This document shows, piece by piece, positions 51,616-60,280 of a DNA stretch of 64,000 nt. The translations under genes and the position numbers were made by a program. The notes beneath the pieces are model-generated. The model was not told where the DNA came from and did not search any database. It saw nothing but the letters and a program-made list of their open reading frames with translations. The stretch is taken from contig CALVAC010000003.1 in assembly GCA_944325435.1 (NCBI GenBank), forward strand, positions 1 to 64,000, read 5' to 3'. This stretch comes from an uncultured Bacteroidales bacterium (GTDB lineage: Bacteria; Bacteroidota; Bacteroidia; Bacteroidales; UBA932). Each line of letters opens with the position of its first letter. Position 1 is the stretch's first letter.

Positions 51616-52773
51616 ATGTCATACAAAGTAATCGATTTATTTGCTGGCGTTGGTGGTCTCAGTTATGGTTTTGCTCATGACGAAGAGTTTGAGATTCTCG
51701 CAGCCAACGAGATTCTTAAACCTATGGCTCAAGCATATAGCATGAACCATCCTTCTGTCAAGATGTACAATAAGGACATCAAAGACTTTTCTATAGATGA
51801 CCTGGCAAAAGATCTGGGTGTTAAGAAAGGAGATATCGATATCGTTGTCGGTGGTCCTCCTTGTCAGGCGTATTCTACTGTTGGGAAAAGATCGATTGAT
51901 GACCCAAGAGGTAAATTGTTTCAGGAATACTATCGTATCTTAACCGAACTTAATCCTAAGTTGTTTGTCTTTGAGAATGTCAAGGGGCTTTTATCAATGC
52001 AAGGTGGAGACCTGATAAAAAACATCACATCCCTTTTTGAATCGGTTGGGTATCATATGCAGATGAGACTGCTGAATGCGGCAGACTACGGTACTCCCCA
52101 AATCAGGGAACGCGTGATTCTTGTAGGTACTTTAGATTCAAGACCATTTAGATATCCGAAACCGACACATTATGACCCAGAATGTGGAATATCTGCCGAC
52201 AAGTCTCTTAAGCCTTATGTCACACTTGGAGAAGCATTGGGTGATTTGCCTTCAATGAAAACAGGTGAAAGTGCCAACAAGTACAAATGTGAGCCAGAAA
52301 ACGATTATCAGCTTTTGATGAGAGCCAATGCTCCGGATGAAATACAGGAACACGAAGTTCCTAACAACAACGAGCATCTGGTGGAGATAATGAAGGCGCT
52401 GCCAGATGGCGGCTCTCCCAAAGATATTCCAGAAGAATTAAGACCCGGCAGCGGATTCGGAAATTGTTATTGCAGGTTGTGGTGGAATAAACCGAGTACT
52501 ACAATCACAAGAAATTTCGGCTGTCCATCTTCTTCTCGTTGTATCCATCCTCGCGATCCAAGACCCCTTTCTACCCGTGAGGCCGCTCGTTTGCAGGGAT
52601 TCCCAGATGACTATGTATTCTGTGGAAAACGAAGCGACAAACATCTTCAAATCGGCAATGCGGTTCCTACATTCCTTTCAAATGCAATCAAGGATTCCGT
52701 CAAGAGTTATTTGAAAGGAGAGGAGATCGGCGGGCTCACAACGGAATTCGTCGCAGAGCCTACTCTGTTCTAA
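51616..52773 (+). CDS. C5-cytosine DNA methyltransferase
   Basis: 385 aa. Conserved blocks in order: motif I VIDLFAGVGGLSYGF (residues 5-19), IV GGPPCQAYSTVGKR with the catalytic Cys near residue 83, VI FVFENVKGLLS, VIII TPQIRERVILVG, a target-recognition region about 185-300, and IX/X with REAARLQGFPDDY and QIGNAVP. It protects the host DNA from the HNH enzyme. Specificity is unknown. The gene is A+T-rich. The island edge (52826-52909) follows it. Confidence 0.93.
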   Translation: MSYKVIDLFAGVGGLSYGFAHDEEFEILAANEILKPMAQAYSMNHPSVKMYNKDIKDFSIDDLAKDLGVKKGDIDIVVGGPPCQAYSTVGKRSIDDPRGKLFQEYYRILTELNPKLFVFENVKGLLSMQGGDLIKNITSLFESVGYHMQMRLLNAADYGTPQIRERVILVGTLDSRPFRYPKPTHYDPECGISADKSLKPYVTLGEALGDLPSMKTGESANKYKCEPENDYQLLMRANAPDEIQEHEVPNNNEHLVEIMKALPDGGSPKDIPEELRPGSGFGNCYCRLWWNKPSTTITRNFGCPSSSRCIHPRDPRPLSTREAARLQGFPDDYVFCGKRSDKHLQIGNAVPTFLSNAIKDSVKSYLKGEEIGGLTTEFVAEPTLF

Positions 52774-52828
52774 AAGATACTCACAATTTCGGTCCCTCGG
52801 TGATGCCTATCAATTCGACTTTTTTAGG

Positions 52829-52897
52829 GTCACTAGAAATGTGCCGGACAACCAACTGTGGGCAGGCAATCCGGCACGGTTCATCAAACAGCTGTAA
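52829..52897 (+). pseudogene. 3' fragment of a hexapeptide acyltransferase gene
   Basis: The frame reads VTRNVPDNQLWAGNPARFIKQL then TAA, matching the C-terminus of the intact gene at 49114 (VTGNVPDNQLWAGNPARFIRLL). Over the last 60 coding bases about six differ, mostly synonymous. Upstream of about 52826 the match stops. The homology runs on past the stop (CCGGGTGGTTA) to the convergent sulfatase stop. Confidence 0.75.
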
Positions 52898-52906
52898 CCC
52901 GGGTGG

Positions 52907-54451
52907 TTATTTGGCGGCAACGCCCTTGGCTGTCTCTTCCTCCAGCATTTTCTTGAGCTCTGCAGCCTTTTCAGGGAACTCATCTATGCAGTTGTCTTTC
53001 TCGCATTTCTCCGACGAGACATTATACAGCTGTTCGTCCGGACTGTTGCCCAACTCCATCTTCGTATAGAATTCTATTGCTGGAGCATCGGATGGAGAAA
53101 TGTATTTCCACCCTTCAGAATCCATTATGGAAAGCGTAGAATTGACATTCTGCTCTATCACATAATCCCTGCCTGTAAGATCTTCGCCAGTCAGCACATC
53201 AAGGGCATTCCTGCTGTCAGGGGCAGCCCCTTCAGGAATTTCAACCCCTGAAAGAGCCGCAAGCGATGCGAAAAAGTCTATGTGTGAAAACAGTGCATCT
53301 GAAACCACCCCTTCGTACCTGTCTCCCCATCTGACTATCATCGGGACCCTGGTCCCGGCCTCGAACGCGCTGTATTTACCTCCCCTGAAATCGGCCCACG
53401 GCCTGTGATCACCAAGAAGTTCCCACGCCTGATCCTGATATCCGTCATCAACGACAGGCCCGTTGTCACTGCTGAGAATCACCACGGTATTGTCATCTAT
53501 ACCCAACTCCTCCAGACATTTCATCACCCTTCCGACAGTCTCGTCGAAAGAAAGAAGCGCATCACCCCTCGGCCCGAGCCCGCTCTTCCCAGCGAACCTC
53601 TCATGCGGCACACGGGGCACATGGATGTCATTTGTCCCGAGATAAAGGAAGAACGGCTCGTCCTTGTGCTCTGCAATGAAATCCAGGGCATGCACCGTGA
53701 TGCTGTCAGCTATGTCCTCGTCCCTCCATAAGGCAGACTTGCCTCCTTTCATATAGCCGATACGCGGAATTCCGTTGATGATGGCCTGGTCATGCCCCTG
53801 GGACGGATGGATACGCAGGAGCTCAGGATGATCCCTGGCAAGCGGCTCTCCGACAAAAGGTGTCGTGTAGCTCACTTGGATAGGGTCCGACGGATCCAGA
53901 TTGACCACTTTGCCGTCTTCGATAAAGACGCACGGCACACGGTCACCGGTCGCCGCCATTATATATGAATATTCAAAGCCTATGTCAGCCAGGGCAGGAG
54001 AGACTGTCCCGTTCCAGTCCTGTGTCCCCGCCTTGTCTCCGAGACCGAGATGCCATTTGCCGACGGCCCCTGTGGCATAGCCGGCTTCCCTGAACATATC
54101 AGCCAGGGTATATTGCTCCGGACGGATAATCATTCCCGCATCTCCGGTGGCAATGCCAGTGCCCGCCTTTCGCCACGGATACTGTCCCGTCAGAAGTCCG
54201 TAACGGGAGGGAGTACTGACAGAAGAAGTCGTATGCGAGTTCGTGAACCGGATTCCGTGCTCAGCCAGAGAATCCACATTAGGAGTGCTTACCGCAGCCG
54301 TGCCGTTACAGCTCAGGTCACCATATCCAATGTCATCCGCATAAATGATTATCACATTCGGTTTTTGAGGCTTTTGAGGACTCCCTGAACATCCAACCAG
54401 CAGGGCCACCCCTGTCAAAGGGACAGTTTTCAGTAAATTTACGGTTTTCAT
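52907..54451 (-). CDS. sulfatase (serine-type), lipoprotein
   Basis: 514 aa from the ATG at 54451, which begins a lipoprotein signal (TVPLTGVALLVGC). The sulfatase block KPNVIIIYADDIGYGDLSCNG is near the start. The active-site motif is STPSR in VSTPSRYGLLTG, so the formylglycine would be made from serine by an anSME-type enzyme, as usual in Bacteroidota; none is encoded here. Further metal and substrate blocks are LSSDNGPVVDDGY and WELLGDHRPWADFRGGKY. It is probably exported to desulfate host or algal glycans. It is convergent with the island edge; the frame is open to 54502 but the extension is not signal-like. Confidence 0.9.
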   Translation of the reverse strand: MKTVNLLKTVPLTGVALLVGCSGSPQKPQKPNVIIIYADDIGYGDLSCNGTAAVSTPNVDSLAEHGIRFTNSHTTSSVSTPSRYGLLTGQYPWRKAGTGIATGDAGMIIRPEQYTLADMFREAGYATGAVGKWHLGLGDKAGTQDWNGTVSPALADIGFEYSYIMAATGDRVPCVFIEDGKVVNLDPSDPIQVSYTTPFVGEPLARDHPELLRIHPSQGHDQAIINGIPRIGYMKGGKSALWRDEDIADSITVHALDFIAEHKDEPFFLYLGTNDIHVPRVPHERFAGKSGLGPRGDALLSFDETVGRVMKCLEELGIDDNTVVILSSDNGPVVDDGYQDQAWELLGDHRPWADFRGGKYSAFEAGTRVPMIVRWGDRYEGVVSDALFSHIDFFASLAALSGVEIPEGAAPDSRNALDVLTGEDLTGRDYVIEQNVNSTLSIMDSEGWKYISPSDAPAIEFYTKMELGNSPDEQLYNVSSEKCEKDNCIDEFPEKAAELKKMLEEETAKGVAAK

Positions 54452-54561
54452 AGTGTCAGTGCAGTTGAGCATCAGACAGCTCCAGACAGCCGGGCCGATC
54501 ATCCCGTTGAAGCTATCCGTACAAATTTACCCAAATTCAGGTAATACACAAGTGTAATGAC

Positions 54562-54590
54562 AAAAAAAAGTCCCGGAAAATTTCCGGAAC
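54562..54590 (-). terminator. terminator of tRNA-His
   Basis: On the minus strand TTCCGGAAA pairs with TTTCCGGGA-type sequence and is followed by a run of eight T. Confidence 0.7.
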
Positions 54591-54599
54591 TTCTGAGGG

Positions 54600-54673
54600 G
54601 TGCCAGGTGGGGCTCGAACCCACGACCTTCGGAACCACAATCCGACATTCTAACCAACTGAACTATTGGCACC
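54600..54673 (-). tRNA. tRNA-His (anticodon GUG)
   Basis: On the minus strand: acceptor GGTGCC with GGCACC; D-arm AGTTCAGTTGGTTAGA; anticodon stem-loop TCGGA-TTGTGGT-TCCGA with GTG at the centre; T-loop GGTTCGAGCCC. The extra 5' G opposite C is the tRNA-His identity mark. CCA is not encoded. It is followed by its own terminator. Confidence 0.92.
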
Positions 54674-54764
54674 ATGTTTATTTTGGATTGCAAAGGTAGA
54701 AAAAATTTTCCGTTCTGCAATAGACAATGCCGTTTTTTCTTGCTTTTCCGGACATCTGCCCGTA

Positions 54765-55367
54765 TCAGCTGTCCAGCAGATCCTTGAGTATGGAATATTC
54801 CGCCGCTTTCCTGGCAATGGACAGAGGGTATGCCCGTGAGGATGATGGGAGCCGGTAAAGACTTATCTCCCTCACATTCTCATTAGAGCAGGATTGCCGG
54901 CCATCACACAGGGTCAGATTGACGTGTCCTCCGGTGTGCGGAGCCTGACAGCCCAACTGAGCCGCCGCAATTCCGCTCGCCTTCTCTCCTGTGGTGATGA
55001 CCGCCCTGCATTCGGGCATCGCGTCCAGCAGCCCTTTTATGTCGACAGGAGTGACAATCTCCAGAAACTTGTCCGAAGCATTGTCTTTCAAGCGTCTGAC
55101 CTCGTCTGCCGTATCGTACAGCGCCAGTCCGCTTGACGAGCAGAAGCGTATGATCCGCTCCTTGTCGAACCGTCTGCCGGTAATGAAATGGTCCTTGTCC
55201 CCGAAGAAGACGAGTCCGATGATCCGCCAGAAGTCATTGTTGAAGTTCGGATAGAAAAAGTCCATCGACCAGCGGATCCTTTTCGGAGGAAAACTTCCGA
55301 GAACCAGAACCTTGGCCCCATCAGGAATGAACGGCAGCCAGGGATGCTTCTCTACAGGTGCTTCCAT
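54765..55367 (-). CDS. uracil-DNA-glycosylase-family protein
   Basis: 200 aa from the ATG at 55367; the longer frame would include the hsp20 terminator, so the short form is chosen. WLPFIPDGAKVLVLGSFPPKRIRWSMDFFYPNFNNDFWRIIG is the UDG-superfamily opening, where the Asn-rich run is the substrate pocket. The C-terminal region has AVITTGEKASGI and LPSSSRAYPLS (motif II like). Members of this branch repair deaminated bases such as uracil or hypoxanthine, or G-T mismatches; which one cannot be told. Confidence 0.78.
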   Translation of the reverse strand: MEAPVEKHPWLPFIPDGAKVLVLGSFPPKRIRWSMDFFYPNFNNDFWRIIGLVFFGDKDHFITGRRFDKERIIRFCSSSGLALYDTADEVRRLKDNASDKFLEIVTPVDIKGLLDAMPECRAVITTGEKASGIAAAQLGCQAPHTGGHVNLTLCDGRQSCSNENVREISLYRLPSSSRAYPLSIARKAAEYSILKDLLDS

Positions 55368-55411
55368 CTCCTTTGCCGTCACGGAACTGCAGGTCTCCGG
55401 GAGCGGAGAGG

Positions 55412-55461
55412 CGTAAAAAGACAAAGGCTCCGGAGAATGTCTTCCGACACTCTCCGGAGCC
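55412..55461 (-). terminator. hsp20 terminator
   Basis: On the minus strand GGCTCCGGAGA and its exact complement (55451-55461, 55426-55436), then TTTGTCTTTTT. Confidence 0.8.
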
Positions 55462-55536
55462 CGCTTGCTATATTGATCAGTAATGATGCTCATCTGTCTG
55501 AAGATGCGTATTTATTGTAAATCAGAATAGCAAGAG

Positions 55537-55980
55537 TTACCTGATTTCAATCTGCCTGCTTGCAGGAGTCTCCTTGGTCGTATCCTTCTTAGGGAGTTCC
55601 ACAGTCAGGACTCCATGCTCCATAGTGGCTGCTATGCCCTCCCTGTCCACATCATCCGGAAGAGTGAAGCTCTGACGGAATGAAGTGTATGAGAATTCGC
55701 GACGCAGATAAGTACCTTTCTGCTCTTTCTTCTCATCCTTGTTCTCGTTTCCGTTCTGTTTCTCGAAAGCGATTACAAGTTCATTGTCTTCGTTGATGGA
55801 TACCTTCAGGTCATCTTTGCTCATGCCCGGAGCTGCAAGCTCGATACGGTAGTCTTTTTCATTCTCGATGATGTTCACTGCCGGTGCACCTGCCCTGCGG
55901 GTTGTGCGTGGAAGCCATTCGTCATCAAAGAAGTCATTGAAAATGCTCGGTAACCAATTCTGTGTTCTAACAAGTGCCAT
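55537..55980 (-). CDS. Hsp20/alpha-crystallin small heat-shock protein
   Basis: 147 aa. The alpha-crystallin domain is seen in NIIENEKDYRIELAAPGMSKDDLKVSINEDNELVIAFEK and GVLTVELPKK. It holds unfolding proteins under stress. The frame is open to 55995, but MEDYI coincides with a Shine-Dalgarno-like GGAGG, so the ATG at 55980 (ALVRTQNWLPSIFNDFF, the usual N-terminus) is the start. About 270 bp upstream up to cls contain a complex dyad (56192-56226), but no clear promoter box was found. Confidence 0.93.
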   Translation of the reverse strand: MALVRTQNWLPSIFNDFFDDEWLPRTTRRAGAPAVNIIENEKDYRIELAAPGMSKDDLKVSINEDNELVIAFEKQNGNENKDEKKEQKGTYLRREFSYTSFRQSFTLPDDVDREGIAATMEHGVLTVELPKKDTTKETPASRQIEIR

Positions 55981-56191
55981 AATATAATCCTCCATTTTTT
56001 AAATTGTCTTTGTCTCTGCCGGCCGTCCGGACTTCCGCTATCCGCTTCCGGTCTTGCGACCCTCGGCCTCTGGTTTCTGTCCCCGGACCTTGCCGGTTTC
56101 GCGGGAGATACAGTCAAATTGCAGACCAATGCCACAAATCGCCTCTCCTCGGGCGCAGAATGGACTTTTTGGCAGACAAGGGAAAGAAAGG

Positions 56192-56226
56192 CGGACAATC
56201 TGTCCCAATTTGTGACAAATTGTCCG
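56192..56226 (-). terminator. compound dyad between cls and hsp20
   Basis: Outer arms CGGACAAT/ATTGTCCG (56192-56199, 56219-56226) overlap an inner CAATTTG-TGA-CAAATTG (56206-56222). On the minus strand it is followed by a T-rich CCTTTCTTT. Either the cls terminator or an operator for hsp20. Confidence 0.45.
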
Positions 56227-56252
56227 TTGGATTTGAATTATTCAAAATTACC

Positions 56253-57695
56253 CTACAGCAGAGGGGAGAACAGTTTCATTATGGTCTGGACGACCTTCCT
56301 GTACCAAGGACGGCGCACCCACTCTTCCAGCCGGATCTGATGACACTCCTCCTGATCCTTCAGGAAGATCTCCCTGTTCATTCGGGCCATATTCTCATCG
56401 TAGATATAGGCATTGACCTCATAGCTGAGTTCAAGCGACCTGTTGTCCATATTGGCTGAACCTATGATGGACAGGTAGTCGTCAGATACCATAGTCTTGG
56501 AATGGATGAAACGGCCTTCCTTTTCGTAGATCTTCACGCCTGCCTCAAGGCATTCCTGGAAATACGCCCTGTTGGCTGGTCCCATAAAGAAAAGGTCAGC
56601 CCTGGCCGGAAGCATTATACGGACATCTGTCCCTTTCAGAGCAGTGGATTTGAGTGCCTGGAGCAAGGGCTCCGGAGGCACGAAATACGGTGTCTGGACA
56701 TACAGGTAATCTTTCGCATGCTGCACTGTCCATACTGCACCCAGCTGCAGCACCGGCCACTGGAAATCAGGCTCGTCCGGCACCACCTGCACGAGTCTGT
56801 CGCCATCCTCGAACGCCTCATGCTCAGGGAAGTACGGGGCAAAATCCTCATCTATGCGCCCGCCTGACGATATGAACGAATTCATGAAACTGTACTGGAG
56901 ACTTGACACGGCATTCCCCGTAATCCTCAGATGCGTGTCCCTCCAGCGGAGGAAATAGTCATCGCTGATGTTCATCCCTCCCGTATAGCCGATATTCCCG
57001 TCTATGACCACAATCTTTCTATGATCCCTGTAATTGAGCTGGGCACTGAGCCTGAACAGAGAGAATTTCGGATTGGTGAACTTGACAACTTCGACTCCGG
57101 CCTTCTTCATTTCGTTGTAATACCGCGGAGCGATCTTTATATTGGCTATGTTCTCATATATGAACCTTACCTTAACACCTTCGCGCGCCTTCTTCATCAG
57201 GAGTTCGCGTATCCTGCGGCTGCCGTCATCCTTCTTGAAATAGAAATATTCCATATGGATATGGTGCCTGGCGTTGAGGATGTCGTTCACGAGGGCATCG
57301 AATTTCCTCCTCCCGGAGGTTATGACCTCTATCCTGTTGTTCTCGCTCACTGTCGTGCCGTTGCCGTTGGTGAGCAGACGGGACAGCTCCCTGTAGCCCT
57401 CACGTATCTTTTTCTCCGTATCCTTGCCGAAAAGGAGCGACTTCGTCCTCGCATCGGCGTTCCTGTCGAAAGTTTCGAAAAACCTGCTGTGCTTCTTCAG
57501 ATAATAGGCAGGGTTGCGCATATCGAGGCCGAAGACAACATAAAGCACTATTCCGACAGCCGGCAGAAGCGTAACTACAAGGATCCACGATACTTTCTTT
57601 CCGGAATCGCTGTTGCTGCTCAGGATGACGAATACAGTCCCGCATATCAGCAGGAGCAGCAGTACAGACCAGATGGTTGAAAGGGCGTGGTTCAT
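56253..57695 (-). CDS. cls: cardiolipin synthase
   Basis: 480 aa phospholipase-D-type enzyme that joins phosphatidylglycerols to cardiolipin in the membrane. Two N-terminal helices (TIWSVLLLLLICGTVFVILSS, WILVVTLLPAVGIVLYVVFG) anchor it. The two HKD motifs are HRKIVVIDGNIGYTGGMN and HSKTMVSDDYLSIIGSANMDNRS. It lies 27 bp after miaB on the same strand. Confidence 0.93.
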   Translation of the reverse strand: MNHALSTIWSVLLLLLICGTVFVILSSNSDSGKKVSWILVVTLLPAVGIVLYVVFGLDMRNPAYYLKKHSRFFETFDRNADARTKSLLFGKDTEKKIREGYRELSRLLTNGNGTTVSENNRIEVITSGRRKFDALVNDILNARHHIHMEYFYFKKDDGSRRIRELLMKKAREGVKVRFIYENIANIKIAPRYYNEMKKAGVEVVKFTNPKFSLFRLSAQLNYRDHRKIVVIDGNIGYTGGMNISDDYFLRWRDTHLRITGNAVSSLQYSFMNSFISSGGRIDEDFAPYFPEHEAFEDGDRLVQVVPDEPDFQWPVLQLGAVWTVQHAKDYLYVQTPYFVPPEPLLQALKSTALKGTDVRIMLPARADLFFMGPANRAYFQECLEAGVKIYEKEGRFIHSKTMVSDDYLSIIGSANMDNRSLELSYEVNAYIYDENMARMNREIFLKDQEECHQIRLEEWVRRPWYRKVVQTIMKLFSPLL

Positions 57696-57722
57696 ATCAC
57701 ATACAATGTCTGCCTGTCAAAT

Positions 57723-59087
57723 TCAGTTCTCAGCCAGTCTTGACAGTAGGGTGGCGGATGTACACGAAAGCACCTCCACATCGGCATAATCACCTATCCT
57801 GTATCCCGGAGCCGAAAAGACGCATACCTTGTTGGATGATGTCCTGCCGCAGAACTCATCCCCGTTCCTTTTCGATATGCCATCTATCAGAACCCTGAAC
57901 CTCTTGCCCACATCTTTCCTGTTGCTCTCCAGGCTCAATCTGTTCTGCAGGGCAATAATCCCGTTCAGACGGGCAGTCTTCACATCGGGAGGCACATCAT
58001 CCGGATACCGTTTCGCGGCGAGGGTGCCGGGCCTCTCCGAGTACTGGAACATGAAGGCGGAGTCGAACCCCACCTTTTCCATAAGGTCAAGAGTATCCAT
58101 ATGATCCTGCTCCGTCTCTCCGCAGAAACCTGCTATGATATCCGTGGACAGGCCGCAGTCCGGCATCACGCTGCGTATCCTGGCTACCCTTTCAAGATAC
58201 CATTCCCTTGTATATTTCCTGCGCATCTTCTCCAGCATCGCATTGCTTCCCGACTGGACAGGCAGATGTATGTGCCTGCAGATATTCTCATGCTCCGCCA
58301 TCGTCCTTATCACAGCATCGCTTATATCCTTCGGATGGGATGTGGAGAACCTTATCCTCACGGCCGGATCCACCCGCGCGACCATTTCAAGCAGGTCTGC
58401 GAACCCTGTCTCACCGTTCTCATCCCGCCACAGGTATGAATCCACATTCTGACCGAGCAGGGTGATTTCCCTGTATCCGTTGCCGGCAAGTTCGTGAGCT
58501 TCCCTGAGGATGCTCCGTGGATCGCGGCTTCTTTCAGCCCCTCTGGTATACGGGACCACGCAATAGGAACATGCATTGTTGCACCCTCTCATGATAGAGA
58601 TATAGGCAGAGACCCCGTTGCGGTCCATCCTGACAGGGGAAATGTCAGCGTATGTCTCATCCCTCGACAGGAGCACATCTATCTGAGGACTGTCAGGCGT
58701 GACAGCCCGTATCATCTCAGGAAGCCTGCGGTAAGTGTCAGGGCCGGCCACGAGATCGACCGTATGGCTCTCCAGCAGCCTGTCCTTCAGCCGTTCCGCC
58801 ATGCAGCCGACTATCCCGACCACAACACCCTGTCTCCTGCGCTTCTGCAGACGGAACTGCTCTATCCTCCCCCATATCCTCTGTTCCGCGTTGTCCCTTA
58901 TCGAACATGTGTTCGCCAGGATGACTGAAGCCTCATCCATATTGTCCGTGAGGGCATATCCTGCATCCTGCATTATACGCAGTATCACCTCGCTGTCGTT
59001 CACGTTCATCTGACAGCCGTATGTCTCGATATATAATTTCGGCCTCGCCGGATCTTCCAGCGGGCGTATCCGATTTATTCCTGCCAT
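57723..59087 (-). CDS. miaB: tRNA-2-methylthio-N6-dimethylallyladenosine synthase
   Basis: 454 aa radical-SAM methylthiotransferase acting on i6A37 of tRNAs reading UNN codons. The N-terminal [4Fe-4S] cysteines begin with IETYGCQMN and NTCSIR, then VGIVGCMAER; the radical-SAM CxxxCxxC is RGCNNACSYCVVPYTRG; a C-terminal TRAM domain closes it. The frame is open to 59309, but MAGINRIRPLEDPARPKLYIETYGCQMN at 59087 matches homologues. A divergent -7 box (59114-59121) serves the next gene. Confidence 0.95.
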   Translation of the reverse strand: MAGINRIRPLEDPARPKLYIETYGCQMNVNDSEVILRIMQDAGYALTDNMDEASVILANTCSIRDNAEQRIWGRIEQFRLQKRRRQGVVVGIVGCMAERLKDRLLESHTVDLVAGPDTYRRLPEMIRAVTPDSPQIDVLLSRDETYADISPVRMDRNGVSAYISIMRGCNNACSYCVVPYTRGAERSRDPRSILREAHELAGNGYREITLLGQNVDSYLWRDENGETGFADLLEMVARVDPAVRIRFSTSHPKDISDAVIRTMAEHENICRHIHLPVQSGSNAMLEKMRRKYTREWYLERVARIRSVMPDCGLSTDIIAGFCGETEQDHMDTLDLMEKVGFDSAFMFQYSERPGTLAAKRYPDDVPPDVKTARLNGIIALQNRLSLESNRKDVGKRFRVLIDGISKRNGDEFCGRTSSNKVCVFSAPGYRIGDYADVEVLSCTSATLLSRLAEN

Positions 59088-59113
59088 AGGTGCAAATATA
59101 ACTATATTCTTAT

Positions 59114-59121
59114 TATATTTG
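59114..59121 (+). promoter_or_regulatory. -7 box for the lipoprotein-SPOR-rpoN cluster
   Basis: TATATTTG; it overlaps the TTG at 59119, which rules that codon out as a start. Confidence 0.5.
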
Positions 59122-59151
59122 CAAGGATATGACTTTTTGTATCCTGATTGT

Positions 59152-59628
59152 ATGGACAGAATTTTCAGAATATTGCTCATTGCCGTGCTGGTCTCGCTGA
59201 CAGGATGCGTCAATGTCAACAGACTGCAGGTGACATCATTCCATATAGATTCCGTCACGCCTGACGGTTTCCGCTCCGTTTCAGCGACAGCCTCCGCAAC
59301 CGTGGCCAACGGCTCCGTCGGATTCTCGGTCTACGACATATACGGGACCGTGAAAAGGCAGGGACAGGAACTGGGGGTCTTCTCTGTGGAACCTTTCTCG
59401 GTAAAGCCGCGCAGTTCAGGGAAATATTCAGTCTCCGGAGAGCTGTCCCTGGCCCAGGGCATATCCCTGATGGAGATGCTTGCAGTCGTCAAGGAGCTTG
59501 ACATCGATGACTTCACCGTGGATATTTCATTGAAGGTAAAGGCGAGAGGAGGAGCACCGCAGAAACTGCAGCTGAAAGATGTACCGGCAAGGCATATCAT
59601 AGACATAATGAAGTCGAGAAGCGTATGA
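59152..59628 (+). CDS. small lipoprotein, LEA14-like
   Basis: 158 aa with a lipobox (VLVSLTGC, Cys near residue 19). The mature domain is beta-rich (VNRLQVTSFHIDSVTPDGFRSVSATASATVANGSVGFSVYDIYGTVKRQGQELGVFSVEPFSVKPRSSGKYSVSGELSL), recalling LEA14/WHy domains. Its role is unknown. The next gene overlaps its stop (ATGA), and rpoN follows. Confidence 0.65.
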   Translation: MDRIFRILLIAVLVSLTGCVNVNRLQVTSFHIDSVTPDGFRSVSATASATVANGSVGFSVYDIYGTVKRQGQELGVFSVEPFSVKPRSSGKYSVSGELSLAQGISLMEMLAVVKELDIDDFTVDISLKVKARGGAPQKLQLKDVPARHIIDIMKSRSV

Positions 59629-60269
59629 GAAGAACCATAATGATGCTGGCCGCCTTGTGTGCGGCGTTTCTGCTGGGCAACGGGGCAATGGCCCAGGGCA
59701 CCGAAGGCTCTGTGCATACTGACAGCACTGCGGTGACGGACACGATACCGGCAGGATATATGCTTGTGGACACCGTGGTGTATGTGAGGGCAGCTGTGAT
59801 GGACACCGCCCTTGCAGGCAGGAACATATTCAGGGAGATGCCGGTAAGGCTTCTCGGTGGGGCTGCGGATGTGAAAGTGCACCAGTCGCTCGCCATATCC
59901 ACCGCGATGAACAGGCATTTCATGGACAATGCATCCAGACAGATGCAGGGATACAGGGTGAGGATATTCTTCGACAACAGACAGTCGGCAAGGTCGGATT
60001 CTGAAGCCACAGTGAAGCAGTTCGAAGCAGGGCATCCTGATGTGGCTGCATACAGGAGCTATGTCAACCCGTATTTCAAGGTGACTGTAGGGGATTTCAG
60101 GACGAAGTCGGAAGCCATGCAGCTTCTCGAGCAGATAAAATGGGAATTTCCTGCGGCATTCATAGTAAAGGAGAACATCAACTATCCGGTAGTGGACAGG
60201 AACAACGCTGTAAGGGTGGACACGCTGAAAGTCCTCAGACCTGTGCCGGATGAACAAGTCACATTGTAG
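59625..60269 (+). CDS. secreted SPOR-domain-like protein
   Basis: 214 aa with a cleavable signal (MLAALCAAFLLGNGAMAQ). The C-terminal half is SPOR-like: QGYRVRIFFDNRQSARSDSEATVKQFEAGHPDVAAYRSYVNPYFKVTVGDFRTKSEAMQLLEQIKWEFPAAFIVKENI. SPOR domains bind denuded glycan of septal peptidoglycan. It overlaps the upstream lipoprotein gene by 4 bp and precedes rpoN by 11 bp. Confidence 0.75.
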   Translation: MRRTIMMLAALCAAFLLGNGAMAQGTEGSVHTDSTAVTDTIPAGYMLVDTVVYVRAAVMDTALAGRNIFREMPVRLLGGAADVKVHQSLAISTAMNRHFMDNASRQMQGYRVRIFFDNRQSARSDSEATVKQFEAGHPDVAAYRSYVNPYFKVTVGDFRTKSEAMQLLEQIKWEFPAAFIVKENINYPVVDRNNAVRVDTLKVLRPVPDEQVTL

Positions 60270-60280
60270 GGAGGGAAGAT

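Noticed and set aside
52800..53069. 89-aa frame after the methyltransferase
   Set aside because: Mostly antisense to the sulfatase and out of frame with the acyltransferase remnant.
59331..60257. 308-aa open frame on the minus strand
   Set aside because: Antisense to the lipoprotein and SPOR genes, which have signal peptides, coupling and a promoter; composition is shadow-like.
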